12,212 bases of DNA from Lachnospiraceae bacterium (GCA_017652545.1 JAGCAV010000456.1:1-12212), one strand, 5' to 3'. Counted from the stretch's first letter, positions 1-7,228 are shown. Numbers and translations are program-made. Notes: generated by a model not told the origin, from the letters alone.

Positions 1-16
1 GAAGGGAGCCATGAAG

Positions 17-988
17 ATGAATAATTTCCTGAAAAAAGCAAAAAACAACAGTATCTGGGTCATATTTGTGGCGATTTTTATTGTCGCATCGATTCTTTCG
101 AGAAACTTTCTCACCTACAGAAACCTGACCAGCGTCCTTATGACAGAGTCGATCATCGGTATTCTTGCGGTCGGCATTATGTGGTGCATTCTCTCAAGGG
201 GTATCGATCTTTCGGCAGGTTCTCTGGTTGCGCTCTCTTCCGTTATTGTGGCAAGCCTTTCACAGACGCCCGGTTATTCGTCCGCCATGTATAAGGGACT
301 GAATGTTCCCGTCCCTGTCGCGGTCATCGCGGCAGTGGCACTGGCTGCGCTGTTCGGCCTGTCCAACGGACTGATCATTGCCTATACCAAGATTCCGCCG
401 TTTATCTCAACCCTTGGAACCCAGCTGATCTGCCGCGCGGCAGCCCAGCTGTACACAAATGCGTATCCGATCCCGGAACTGAAGAAGAGCTTTAAGTTCC
501 TCGGACAGGGCAACATCGCGGGCTTTCCGGTCATCGTGATCATTTTCATCATTTTCGCAACGATCTCCGGATTTATGCTGACACAGACACGTTTCGGCAA
601 GAATGTATATGCGATCGGCGGCAATGACAATGCGGCCCGTGTTGCAGGAATCAACGTTGAGTCAAATCTTGTCAGGGTCTATCTGTGGTCAGGCATCTGC
701 GCGGGTGTCGGCGGCGTTCTTCTCGCAGCGAGAGCAGGCGCGGGCAACTCTTCCGCCGGTCTGAACTATGAACTGGATGCCATCGCGGCCGCAACGGTCG
801 GCGGAACTTCCCATACGGGCGGTGTTGCCAAGATCAGCGGTGTTATCGCCGGTATCCTCATCCTCGGTGTCGTCAAGAATATCATGGTCCTGGTCGGCGT
901 CAATGCCTACTGGCAGCAGATCGTCAAGGGCGTGATCATTATCGTGTCTGTTGTTCTTGACATGAGAAAGAACATCCGTAAAGACTGA
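17..988 (+). CDS. RbsC-type sugar ABC transporter permease
   Basis: Membrane permease of the ribose/galactose/inositol (CUT2, BPD_transp_2) class, which forms the channel of an importer for a monosaccharide or polyol. The 323-residue chain is almost wholly hydrophobic, with many membrane segments, a short basic N-terminus and a cytoplasmic basic tail. Family hallmarks are NG at 117-118 followed by IPPFISTLGT from 126, the NVYAIGGND block in the middle, and the GGTSHTGG cytoplasmic loop at 262-269 that contacts the ATPase. Length is normal for the family. I chose the ATG at 17 because AAGGGAG (2-8) lies 8 nt before it; the ATG at 11 is only 2 nt from that site. The partner RbsA-type ATPase and binding protein are absent and presumably lie upstream, so this is probably the last transporter gene of an operon that continues into the regulator and dehydrogenases. 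The substrate is not determined; the IolG-like enzyme downstream makes a polyol or inositol plausible. Confidence 0.93.
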   Translation: MNNFLKKAKNNSIWVIFVAIFIVASILSRNFLTYRNLTSVLMTESIIGILAVGIMWCILSRGIDLSAGSLVALSSVIVASLSQTPGYSSAMYKGLNVPVPVAVIAAVALAALFGLSNGLIIAYTKIPPFISTLGTQLICRAAAQLYTNAYPIPELKKSFKFLGQGNIAGFPVIVIIFIIFATISGFMLTQTRFGKNVYAIGGNDNAARVAGINVESNLVRVYLWSGICAGVGGVLLAARAGAGNSSAGLNYELDAIAAATVGGTSHTGGVAKISGVIAGILILGVVKNIMVLVGVNAYWQQIVKGVIIIVSVVLDMRKNIRKD

Positions 989-1049
989 TCAGCCGGGAGC
1001 CGGAAGAGAACAGACTGTATATCGGTGAGCATTAAGGGAATGCAAGGCA

Positions 1050-1940
1050 GTGAAAGAAATCATCAGAAAAGGGATTGAAAAATACAATGAAAGAGGTGTT
1101 GTCAGCAGGACGGGACCCTCGTTTCATACCCCATCTGAATTTGCGCTGAAGAACCTGTATTATATTGTCTGGAGCGATCAGTATGTCTGCAGCAGGGAAT
1201 ACCATGCAACACATGATCATCTGGATAATTATTCGATCATCCAGGTGCTCGAGGGAGCCATGGAGTTCATTGTTGAAGGTGAGGTATTTGTTGCTGAAAA
1301 GAATGAAGCGGTCATTCTGAATTTCGACCAGGAGCATTACTACCGGTCACTTACAGATGGCATGGTCAAATGGGAAGTGATCTTTAACGGCAGTGCGTCA
1401 GGCGCGTATTATGAACTGCTGACTGAGACCTGGGGCAATAAATTCACGGTAGACAGCAGGACTTCGGCAGTGCTGAACATGATGCGTGAGGAACTGCGGG
1501 AGCCGCTCCCGCAGGATCACAAGCTTTCCTACCTGCTGCAGCTGCTTTTCTGCACAATACTGGATCAGCATAAGGGCGGCTTCTCGCCGGAGATCAAGAA
1601 GGCGATCCAGTATATGTATGATCGTTACAGCCAGGATATTCAGATCAATGAGATCGCTGACTATGTATCGCTCAGCAGAAGCTATTTTTCAAAGCTGTTC
1701 TCAAGGGAGACAGGGTACGCCCCGCGGGAGTATCTGCAGAATCTTCGGATCAGAATGGCGCAGGATATGCTTTTGAGTGAAACGGGTTATTCACTGTCGG
1801 CAATTGCCGAAAACTGCGGTTTTGCGAATGCTTCTCATTTCTGTAAAGTGTTTAAAAAGAGAACCGGAAAATCCCCGAATGTATTCCGCAAGAGCTTCTT
1901 CAGCTCGAGGCGGCCGGATTTTAAAGACGCTGACGCATAG
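1050..1940 (+). CDS. AraC-family transcriptional regulator with cupin-like sensor domain
   Basis: Cytoplasmic one-component regulator, 296 residues. The N-terminal half (about 40-100) looks like an AraC-type cupin: a histidine cluster H52, H55, H57, then an alternating beta pattern with VLEGAMEF and VFVAEKNEAVILN. Such domains bind a sugar-like ligand. The C-terminal part (about 182-283) is the double helix-turn-helix DNA-binding domain, with IADYVSLSRSYFSKLF as the first motif and IAENCGFANASHFCKVFKK as the second, ending in the typical TGKSPNVFRKS. It starts with GTG; AAGGG (1034-1038) lies about 11 nt upstream and no better ATG exists nearby. It sits 61 bp after the permease and 67 bp before a dehydrogenase, on the same strand, so it is likely co-transcribed and controls this operon in response to the imported compound. 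The family usually activates. The ligand is unknown. Confidence 0.92.
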   Translation: MKEIIRKGIEKYNERGVVSRTGPSFHTPSEFALKNLYYIVWSDQYVCSREYHATHDHLDNYSIIQVLEGAMEFIVEGEVFVAEKNEAVILNFDQEHYYRSLTDGMVKWEVIFNGSASGAYYELLTETWGNKFTVDSRTSAVLNMMREELREPLPQDHKLSYLLQLLFCTILDQHKGGFSPEIKKAIQYMYDRYSQDIQINEIADYVSLSRSYFSKLFSRETGYAPREYLQNLRIRMAQDMLLSETGYSLSAIAENCGFANASHFCKVFKKRTGKSPNVFRKSFFSSRRPDFKDADA

Positions 1941-2007
1941 GTGAAAAGCAGGACGCAGCTGCTGTATTCCAAAGATTTATTTCAGACAGGAAAAGAGAGG
2001 ATGCATC

Positions 2008-3030
2008 ATGAAAAAAGTGAAAATGGGTATTGTCGGTCTTGGAAGACTGGGACATGTACACGCGTATAACCTGGCATTCCGTGTGCCCGGAGCTGAGCTG
2101 GTGGCTGCCTGCTCCGTTGTGGAATCGGAGCTGAAGTATGCGAAAGAGGAGCTTGGTGTAGCAAAGACCTACAATAATTTTGCGGACATGTGCGACGATC
2201 CTGAGATCGAGGCGATCGCGATCGTTTCACCGGCGACTTTCCATCCAGAGCAGATCTCGCTGGCGCTCAAGGCGGGCAAGCATATTTTCTGCGAGAAACC
2301 GCTGGCTGTTTCCACGGAAGCATGCCGGAAGGCTGAAGAAGAAGTCAGCCAGTATCCGGATCTGGTATTCATGCTTGCATTCATGCGCAGATACGATCAG
2401 TCTTACGCCTATGCAAAAAAGAAGATTCTCGAAGGCGCGATCGGTACGCCCTACCTTGTGAAAGCGACCGGTGTTGATCCCGACATGGACGCGGAGAAGC
2501 TTCTGGACAGCGGTTATATTCCGAAGAGCGGCGGCATCATGATGGACATGGCAAGCCATGATGTTGATCTGATGCGCTGGTTCCTGGAGGATGATCCCGT
2601 GGAGGTCTATGCTGCAGGCAATACGATCAAGCATCCCCGGTTCGCCGAGCAGGGTGATGTGGAGACGGCATGCGCGACCTTTAAGTTCAAAAACGGTGCG
2701 ATCGGACAGCTGCATGTCGGAAGAACAGCCTGCCACGGATACCATATCGAGACAGAGATCATCGGGACTGAGGGAAGCATCCGTGTAAGTCCGGTACCGG
2801 AGAAAAATCTTGCGATGATCTACGACAAACACGGCGCCGTGAAGGAGTGCGTCCGGAACTTCCCGGAGCGTTTTGCGCAGGCATACCTGGATGAGATGAT
2901 CGAGTTCACGGAATGCGTTCTGAACGGTAAAAAACCGGGTGTCGTCGTCCATGACGGTACAGCCGCGACACAGATCTGTGAGGCGGCGCAGAAGGCCCTG
3001 ACGACGGGAGAAGTCGTAAAGATCGGCTGA
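2008..3030 (+). CDS. Gfo/Idh/MocA oxidoreductase, inositol 2-dehydrogenase-like
   Basis: NAD(P)-dependent cytoplasmic dehydrogenase of 340 residues. The N-terminal Rossmann fold has GLGRLG at 10-15; the family's EKP motif is at 96-98, giving catalytic Lys97. The C-terminal alpha/beta domain holds the D-x-x-x-H pair D180/H184 in MDMASHDVDLMRW, matching the Lys-Asp-His triad known from inositol dehydrogenase IolG. Overall the wording resembles IolG/IolX enzymes, which oxidise myo- or scyllo-inositol at one ring hydroxyl to a ketone, but members of this family also act on other pyranoses and sugar acids, so the substrate is inference. The ATG at 2008 has AGAGAGG ending 7 nt upstream. It lies between the AraC regulator and a second, distinct Gfo/Idh/MocA gene (75 bp downstream) in one operon. 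The two may act in succession, for example oxidising one ring carbon and reducing it again after epimerisation. No iolB, iolC, iolD or iolE is visible, so this is not a standard inositol operon. Confidence 0.93.
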   Translation: MKKVKMGIVGLGRLGHVHAYNLAFRVPGAELVAACSVVESELKYAKEELGVAKTYNNFADMCDDPEIEAIAIVSPATFHPEQISLALKAGKHIFCEKPLAVSTEACRKAEEEVSQYPDLVFMLAFMRRYDQSYAYAKKKILEGAIGTPYLVKATGVDPDMDAEKLLDSGYIPKSGGIMMDMASHDVDLMRWFLEDDPVEVYAAGNTIKHPRFAEQGDVETACATFKFKNGAIGQLHVGRTACHGYHIETEIIGTEGSIRVSPVPEKNLAMIYDKHGAVKECVRNFPERFAQAYLDEMIEFTECVLNGKKPGVVVHDGTAATQICEAAQKALTTGEVVKIG

Positions 3031-3049
3031 GGCCGCTGTCCGGCAGCAT

Positions 3050-3089
3050 TTTCAGATCAGAACTTTCAGATCAGTGTTTTTAAGATCAG
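3050..3089 (+). repeat. Three short tandem repeats in the leader of the second dehydrogenase
   Basis: The 11-mer TTTCAGATCAG occurs at 3050-3060 and again, identically, at 3064-3074. A third copy with one mismatch (TTTAAGATCAG) is at 3079-3089. The start-to-start spacing is 14 and 15 bp. The array fills most of the 75-bp gap between the two dehydrogenase genes and ends just before the ribosome binding site. It could be a protein-binding array, an mRNA feature or simply a replication-slippage product; the sequence alone does not decide. Confidence 0.7.
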
Positions 3090-3105
3090 GGGAGAGGAAA
3101 AGAGT

Positions 3106-4251
3106 ATGGCTCTGAGATTTGGCATGGTGGGAGGCGGCATAGGATCCTACATCGGGGATCATCACTACCTGGGAGCCACGATGGATAATATGGCGGAGCT
3201 GGTATGCGGCTCTTTCTCCAGAGATCCGGAAAAAAACCGCAGGACTGCCGAAAAGCGCCTGATCAAAGATCCGGACAGGGTGTATGCCGATTATCGCGAG
3301 ATGGCGGAAAAGGAATCCGCGCGGGAGGACGGGATCGATTTCGTGTCTATCCTGACGCCGAACAATACGCACTGTGAGATCGCAAAGTGCTTTGTTGAAC
3401 ACGGGATCCATGTGATGTGCGACAAACCTCTGGCCAACACGGTCGAAGAGGCGGAGGAACTGGCGAAGCTGGTCAGGGAAAAGGATGTTCTGTTCGGCAT
3501 GACCTATACGTACACCGGGTTTCCAATCTTCCGCCAGGGGCGGGAGATGATCCGCAGGGGAATGATCGGCGACATCCTTCATGTCAGGGCGGAGTATCCG
3601 GAGGATTTCGGTATCTCATCGGTTGATGACAATGGAAACATGGATACCAGCGCATGGCGCTACAATCCGAAGATCGTAGGTCCGTCACTTGCGACGGCGG
3701 ATATCGGGACCCATGCGGAACAGATCATCACACAGTTTACCGGGCTGCAGATCAAACGGGTCATTGCCTTGTTTGACTACTATCCAAAGCAGCTGCCTCT
3801 TGAGACGAATTCCACGATCCTGCTGGATTTCGGCGACGGCATCAGCGGAGAGCTCTGGGCATCGATCATTGCCCCCGGCCATGAGTGCGGAGCAAAGATC
3901 TATGTGATCGGGACAAAAGGCTCGCTTGAGTGGTCCAATGAGACGCCGGACCGCCTGCTCTATACACCAAAAGCGCAGCCGACACAGATCTATACTTCCG
4001 GAACCGGACGTGGGTATCTGGAACCGATCACCAGAGAGCTCGCACGCGTCGCGTCCGGGCATCATGAAGGCTATTTTGAAACCTTCGCGAACATTTACCG
4101 CTCCTTCATGGAGACACTGATCGCGAAGAAAGAGGGACGTGACCCCGGCGCGTTTACGTATCCGACGATCGAGGACGGGATTCACGGAATCCGCTTCGTG
4201 CAGGCGTGCGTAAAGAGCAATGCAGCCGGAAATGTCTGGATGGAACTGTAA
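3106..4251 (+). CDS. Gfo/Idh/MocA oxidoreductase, glycoside/sugar dehydrogenase-like
   Basis: Second NAD(P)-dependent dehydrogenase of the operon, 381 residues and only distantly like its neighbour. The Rossmann motif is GGGIGSYIG starting at residue 9. The DKP version of the EKP motif is at 106-108 (Lys107), followed by a long C-terminal domain with the D-x-x-x-H pair D199/H203 in ADIGTHAEQ. The opening GGG-x-G-S-x-IG-x-x-H, the ELVCGSFSRDPEKN block and the YTGFPIFRQGREM block are typical of the longer subfamily that includes YcjS/ThuB-like enzymes, known to oxidise or reduce C3 of glucosides and disaccharides. Assignment to that subfamily is from memory of the motifs, and substrate is inference. 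The ATG at 3106 follows a GGGGAGAGG site by about 8 nt. It is the last gene of the operon: the stop is followed within about 35 bp by a strong terminator. A partner role with the IolG-like enzyme, each handling a different hydroxyl or step, is likely. Confidence 0.92.
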   Translation: MALRFGMVGGGIGSYIGDHHYLGATMDNMAELVCGSFSRDPEKNRRTAEKRLIKDPDRVYADYREMAEKESAREDGIDFVSILTPNNTHCEIAKCFVEHGIHVMCDKPLANTVEEAEELAKLVREKDVLFGMTYTYTGFPIFRQGREMIRRGMIGDILHVRAEYPEDFGISSVDDNGNMDTSAWRYNPKIVGPSLATADIGTHAEQIITQFTGLQIKRVIALFDYYPKQLPLETNSTILLDFGDGISGELWASIIAPGHECGAKIYVIGTKGSLEWSNETPDRLLYTPKAQPTQIYTSGTGRGYLEPITRELARVASGHHEGYFETFANIYRSFMETLIAKKEGRDPGAFTYPTIEDGIHGIRFVQACVKSNAAGNVWMEL

Positions 4252-4283
4252 AGCAGCTGATCCGGGAAGTTCATGACTGAAAA

Positions 4284-4331
4284 GAAAGAAACCGCAGATC
4301 CTTCCGGAAAGGAAATCTGCGGTTTCTTTTT
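4284..4331. terminator. Bidirectional Rho-independent terminator
   Basis: An uninterrupted stem pairs 4287-4299 with 4315-4327 (AGAAACCGCAGAT type arm), with a few further pairs inside and a small loop. On the + strand it is followed by T-rich sequence to 4331. On the - strand the A-rich left flank (4281-4287) supplies a T-rich tail. It lies between two converging genes, the dehydrogenase ending at 4251 and the isomerase-like gene ending at 4382, and probably stops transcription from both sides. Confidence 0.9.
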
Positions 4332-4381
4332 GTCTGTTCATCATGTTTTCCGGCCTGCAGTTAACAGATGACGGACCAGCC

Positions 4382-5179
4382 TCATCCGACTGCCATGATC
4401 GCCCTGACAGCTACCGCCGTGGTGGTCTTCGGGAAGAGCTCGTAGCCGATCAGGCCTTCGTAACCGTTCTCCTCCAGCGCACGGAAGACATAGGCATAAT
4501 TGATCTCACCGGTGCCGGGCTCGTGACGTCCGGGTGCGTCGGCTACATGGATATGGCCGAACTGGTCGGCGTAATTACGGATCGTATCTCCGATGCAGCC
4601 TTCATTGATCTGCATGTGATAGACATCATAGAGGACCTTCAGCTTCGGAGATCCGATCAGCCGGGTCATCTCTGCGGCCTGCTGTGTGTACTTCAGGAAA
4701 TTGCCGACATGGTCTGTCGTGATGTTGAGTGCTTCCAGATTCATCTGAATGTCGTTTTCTTCGGCAATCTTTGCGCATTCCTTCAGAACGTCAAACATCG
4801 CGCAGCACTTGACGGTGTCAGACAGCTCGTCAAAATGGTCGATGACGATGCCGCCGTCTCCAAGCGCGTTGGAGTGGATCGTCAGTGATCCGGCACCGAC
4901 CTTTTTGGCAGCCTCCACCGATTTGCGAAGGAAATCCAGGAACGGCTCCCTGTGCGCGGGATTGACCATGGAATACGGAATGTTGTCTCCGTCTCCGTTA
5001 AAACCGGCAATGCCGACACCGGCTTTTTCTGCAGCTTCTTTTACCTTGTCCAGATCCTTGTCCGTCCATCCCCAGAATTCCACGAATTCAAATCCGTCAT
5101 CTGCGGCTGCCTGGAATCTGTCATAAAACGGCAGCTCCGAATAGAGCGGTTCGATACATGCACAGCGTTTAAATTTCAT
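4382..5179 (-). CDS. Hydroxypyruvate isomerase-like TIM-barrel enzyme
   Basis: Sugar isomerase/epimerase of the AP-endonuclease-2 TIM-barrel superfamily, 265 residues. The closest family by motif is Hyi/OtnI (hydroxypyruvate or 2-oxo-tetronate isomerase): the tell-tale GHIHVADAPGRHEPGTGEIN stretch is at 208-227 and LYDVYHMQ at 183-190. Likely metal and catalytic residues are E149 (NLEAL), D185, H211 and E247 (GYELFP), which alternate along the barrel as the family requires. Members interconvert aldehydes and ketones of hydroxy acids; other relatives epimerise keto-sugars, so the exact substrate is open. An in-frame ATG exists 75 nt further upstream, but the ATG at 5179 is preceded by a perfect GGAGGTG (5184-5190) at ideal spacing and begins the homologous part, so I chose it. 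It is transcribed away from the short-chain dehydrogenase across a shared control region and appears to be a single-gene transcript ending at the terminator at 4284-4331. Confidence 0.88.
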   Translation of the reverse strand: MKFKRCACIEPLYSELPFYDRFQAAADDGFEFVEFWGWTDKDLDKVKEAAEKAGVGIAGFNGDGDNIPYSMVNPAHREPFLDFLRKSVEAAKKVGAGSLTIHSNALGDGGIVIDHFDELSDTVKCCAMFDVLKECAKIAEENDIQMNLEALNITTDHVGNFLKYTQQAAEMTRLIGSPKLKVLYDVYHMQINEGCIGDTIRNYADQFGHIHVADAPGRHEPGTGEINYAYVFRALEENGYEGLIGYELFPKTTTAVAVRAIMAVG

Positions 5180-5205
5180 CGGGCACCTCCAATAGTTGTT
5201 TACAG

Positions 5206-5231
5206 TGGTATCGTATGGCCATACCTTACCA
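5206..5231. promoter_or_regulatory. 26-bp palindrome, probable operator of the isomerase-like gene
   Basis: Arms TGGTA (5206-5210) and TACCA (5227-5231) flank a perfect 12-bp palindrome GTATGGCCATAC (5213-5224), all centred between 5218 and 5219. Of the 13 opposed positions 11 pair. It overlaps the proposed -10 element and start point of the - strand promoter, a position typical of a dimeric repressor operator such as those of LacI or GntR proteins. The binding protein is not encoded in the window. An RNA stem in the leader is the alternative. Confidence 0.55.
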
Positions 5232-5251
5232 TTTTTCCACCTTTTTTTCAA
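5223..5251 (-). promoter_or_regulatory. Candidate sigma-A promoter for the isomerase-like gene
   Basis: Read on the - strand, TTGAAA (5251-5246) is a good -35 element and lies 17 bp before TAAGGT (5228-5223), a weak -10. Transcription would start some 40 nt before the ATG at 5179. The weak -10 lies inside the 26-bp palindrome, which suits a regulated promoter. The call rests on spacing and consensus only. Confidence 0.4.
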
Positions 5252-5275
5252 CAATCATGAACGTTTTTGAGGCAT

Positions 5276-5312
5276 AGTGTATGTTGAAGTCATTCAAAAG
5301 AAATGATACACT
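5276..5312. promoter_or_regulatory. Nested inverted repeats over the dehydrogenase promoter
   Basis: AGTGTAT (5276-5282) and its exact complement ATACACT (5306-5312) bracket the promoter, 30 bp apart or about three helical turns. Inside them TTGAA (5284-5288) and TTCAA (5293-5297) form a second dyad with a 4-nt gap. The right outer arm covers the -10 element and the left inner arm covers the -35 element, so a protein bound to either dyad would block or tune the promoter. The regulator is unknown. Confidence 0.45.
5284..5312 (+). promoter_or_regulatory. Candidate sigma-A promoter with extended -10 for the short-chain dehydrogenase
   Basis: TTGAAG (5284-5289) as -35, a 17-bp spacer, then TACACT (5307-5312) as -10 preceded by TG at 5304-5305, which gives an extended -10 of the form TGnTAnnnT. 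The start point would be near 5319, leaving a leader of about 70 nt before the ATG at 5392. This is the best promoter match I see in the window. Confidence 0.55.
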
Positions 5313-5391
5313 GAACAAGTACCCGGCAGAGCAGATCTGTCATCTGGTGACGCCGGAAAGCTGACAATACATGCAGAAAAGGAGAATGACA

Positions 5392-6165
5392 ATGAAAAAT
5401 TATTTTGATCTTGCAGGACAGGTGGCAATCGTGACAGGCTGCTCAACGGGACTTGGCGTACAGATGGCCAAGGCGCTGGCGAACCAGGGGGCTGCCATTG
5501 TGGCTGTTGCCCGCCGGCAGAATATGATCGATGCCGTTGCAAAAGAGATTGCCGAAGAGTTTGGCGTAAAGACACTGGCTGTCCGCTGCGACATTACAGA
5601 TACGCAGGGTGTTGAAGAAATGGTTGACACGGTCCTGAAAGAGTTCGGACGGATCGACATCCTGATCAACAACGCCGGCACAGGCGCTGTGGCACCCGCA
5701 GAGGATATTACGGATGAGCAGTTCGGCAATGAGATGAATATCGATCTTTTCGGTTCCTTCCGTGTTGCCCGCGCTGTCGCCAAGAAAGTCATGATCGGCG
5801 CAAAGTATGGCCGTATCATCAACATTGCCTCCATGTATGGTCTGGTCGGCAACAAGATCGCCGGTTCCGCTCCCTATCATGCAGCCAAGGGCGGCGTTGT
5901 GAACATGACCCGCGCGCTTGCCGCTGAATGGGGCAAATACGGGATCACGGTCAATTCGATCTGCCCGGGCTATTTCTATACCGATCTGACCCGCGACACC
6001 CTTAATTCCGATTTCTTCCAGCAGAACGCGAAGACGATGATTCCGGAAGAGCGCTATGGTGAGACGGGTGAGCTGGATACGGCGGCTGTATTCCTTGCTT
6101 CTCCCTGCTCAAGCTATGTGACAGGTGTGAACCTTCCGGTAGACGGCGGATATACGGCCATGTAA
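5392..6165 (+). CDS. Short-chain dehydrogenase, gluconate 5-dehydrogenase-like
   Basis: Classical SDR oxidoreductase of 257 residues, cytoplasmic, NAD(P)-dependent. The cofactor motif TGCSTGLG is at 15-22 and NNAG at 93-96. The catalytic tetrad is complete: N116, S147, Y162 and K166, the last two in YHAAK. Arginines at 41-42 after the second beta strand suggest a preference for NADP(H). The segment around YHAAKGGVVNMTRALAAEWG, followed by NSICPGYFYTDLT, resembles gluconate 5-dehydrogenase and 2-deoxygluconate 3-dehydrogenase enzymes, so oxidation or reduction of a sugar acid or ketose is the likely reaction. Three in-frame ATGs exist (5371, 5386, 5392); AAGGAG ending at 5384 is 7 nt from the last, which I chose. 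It leads an operon with the PfkB kinase, and a clear promoter lies upstream. It shares its control region with the divergent isomerase-like gene, so the two enzymes are probably induced together. Confidence 0.93.
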   Translation: MKNYFDLAGQVAIVTGCSTGLGVQMAKALANQGAAIVAVARRQNMIDAVAKEIAEEFGVKTLAVRCDITDTQGVEEMVDTVLKEFGRIDILINNAGTGAVAPAEDITDEQFGNEMNIDLFGSFRVARAVAKKVMIGAKYGRIINIASMYGLVGNKIAGSAPYHAAKGGVVNMTRALAAEWGKYGITVNSICPGYFYTDLTRDTLNSDFFQQNAKTMIPEERYGETGELDTAAVFLASPCSSYVTGVNLPVDGGYTAM

Positions 6166-6186
6166 CAGAAGATGAAAAGATCTTTG

Positions 6187-6228
6187 ATACGGGGCAGGGA
6201 GTCTGACTTCCTGCCCTTTGCATCGTAT
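6187..6228 (+). terminator. Weak terminator or attenuator between dehydrogenase and kinase
   Basis: GGGCAGG (6192-6198) pairs with CCTGCCC (6210-6216) around an 11-nt loop, and ATACG (6187-6191) can pair with CGTAT (6224-6228) outside it. Only three T residues follow the main stem. This is too weak for full termination; it may reduce readthrough into the kinase or mark an mRNA processing site. Confidence 0.35.
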
Positions 6229-6273
6229 GGGATCATTCCCTGAAATATCATGGCAGGACAGCGGAGGAGCGGC

Positions 6274-7221
6274 ATGAATGTTGTTTGTATGGGCGAGATG
6301 ATGGTGGACATCATTGTCCGCACTGTAAACGAAGTGTCATTTGATAACGGGACTTCCCGTGTAGAAGAGATCTCAGTGAAAAACGGCGGCGACGCAACCA
6401 ATAATGCGATCGATCTGAGCAAACTCGGCAATCATGTCAGGTTCATTGCGCTTGCCGGCTGTGACGCACTTTCCGATCTGGCTGTCAGAACAATGGAGCA
6501 GTATGGTGTTGACATGTCAGAGGTGGCATATTCCCCGGATCTGAATCTGGCAAGAAGCCTCATTTTGGTCAATGGTGCCGGAGACCGGCATTTTCTGCAG
6601 TATACGGGAACAAGCGACCGGTTCTGTCTGGGCGACATCAACATGGATGTGCTTGACTGGGCGGATCTTGTTCAGATCGGCGGCACGTATCATCTGCCGT
6701 CTTTTGACGGTGTGGGAGCCGCAGAATTGCTCAAAAAAGCAAAAGAGCGCGGTGTGATCACGTCCATGGATGTGACCAGCTGCCGTGACGGCAGATGGGA
6801 AGTCATCGAAACCTGCTTTCCCTTCCTGGACTATTTTCTCCCAAGTGTAGAGCAGGCCCGGGAGATCGCCGGACAGGCAGATCCCGAAAAGATAGCGGAT
6901 TATTTTCTGAAACGCGGTGTGAAAAACGTGGTTGTGAAGCTTGGAGAAAAAGGAAGCTATTTCTCAGACGGGACGACTTCTTTCTACTGCGACTGTTACC
7001 GGGTTCCGGTAGCCGAGACAACAGGGGCAGGAGATGCGTTTGTAGCCGGCTTCCTGACCGGTGTCGGAAAGCATATGAAACCGGAGGACTGCGTGCGGCT
7101 GGGAACGGCATGCTCGGCATTTGTCATTCAGTCTGTCGGTGCTACGGACGGACTTAAAGATTATGACACTGTCAGACGGTTTATGGAAGAAGCCGGCGAA
7201 CTGAAGGTTACCTTTATCTGA
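6274..7221 (+). CDS. PfkB-family carbohydrate kinase
   Basis: ATP-dependent sugar kinase of the ribokinase/PfkB family, 315 residues. The N-terminal GEMMVDI strand, the NGGDATNNAIDLSKLG substrate-side motif and the C-terminal ETTGAGDAFVAGFLTG signature (from 248) are all present; D254 is the expected catalytic base that activates the acceptor hydroxyl. Length is normal. An earlier ATG at 6250 lacks a ribosome binding site, while GGAGGAG (6263-6269) sits directly before the ATG at 6274 and MNVVCMGEMM is the usual start of the fold. Family members phosphorylate ribose, fructose, 2-keto-3-deoxygluconate, 5-keto-sugar acids and others; the motifs here do not fix the substrate. It follows the short-chain dehydrogenase by 108 bp on the same strand and precedes the importer, so it probably traps the product of the dehydrogenase or isomerase as a phosphate ester. 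It does not resemble IolC closely by eye. Confidence 0.92.
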   Translation: MNVVCMGEMMVDIIVRTVNEVSFDNGTSRVEEISVKNGGDATNNAIDLSKLGNHVRFIALAGCDALSDLAVRTMEQYGVDMSEVAYSPDLNLARSLILVNGAGDRHFLQYTGTSDRFCLGDINMDVLDWADLVQIGGTYHLPSFDGVGAAELLKKAKERGVITSMDVTSCRDGRWEVIETCFPFLDYFLPSVEQAREIAGQADPEKIADYFLKRGVKNVVVKLGEKGSYFSDGTTSFYCDCYRVPVAETTGAGDAFVAGFLTGVGKHMKPEDCVRLGTACSAFVIQSVGATDGLKDYDTVRRFMEEAGELKVTFI

Positions 7222-7228
7222 AACGATG

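Noticed and set aside
2227..2952. A 241-codon open frame antisense to the IolG-like gene
   Set aside because: It lies wholly inside a well-supported gene and shows no family motif.
5180..5254. A 25-residue N-terminal extension of the isomerase-like protein
   Set aside because: The extension would cover the promoter and palindrome, and the ATG at 5179 has a perfect ribosome binding site directly before the conserved sequence.
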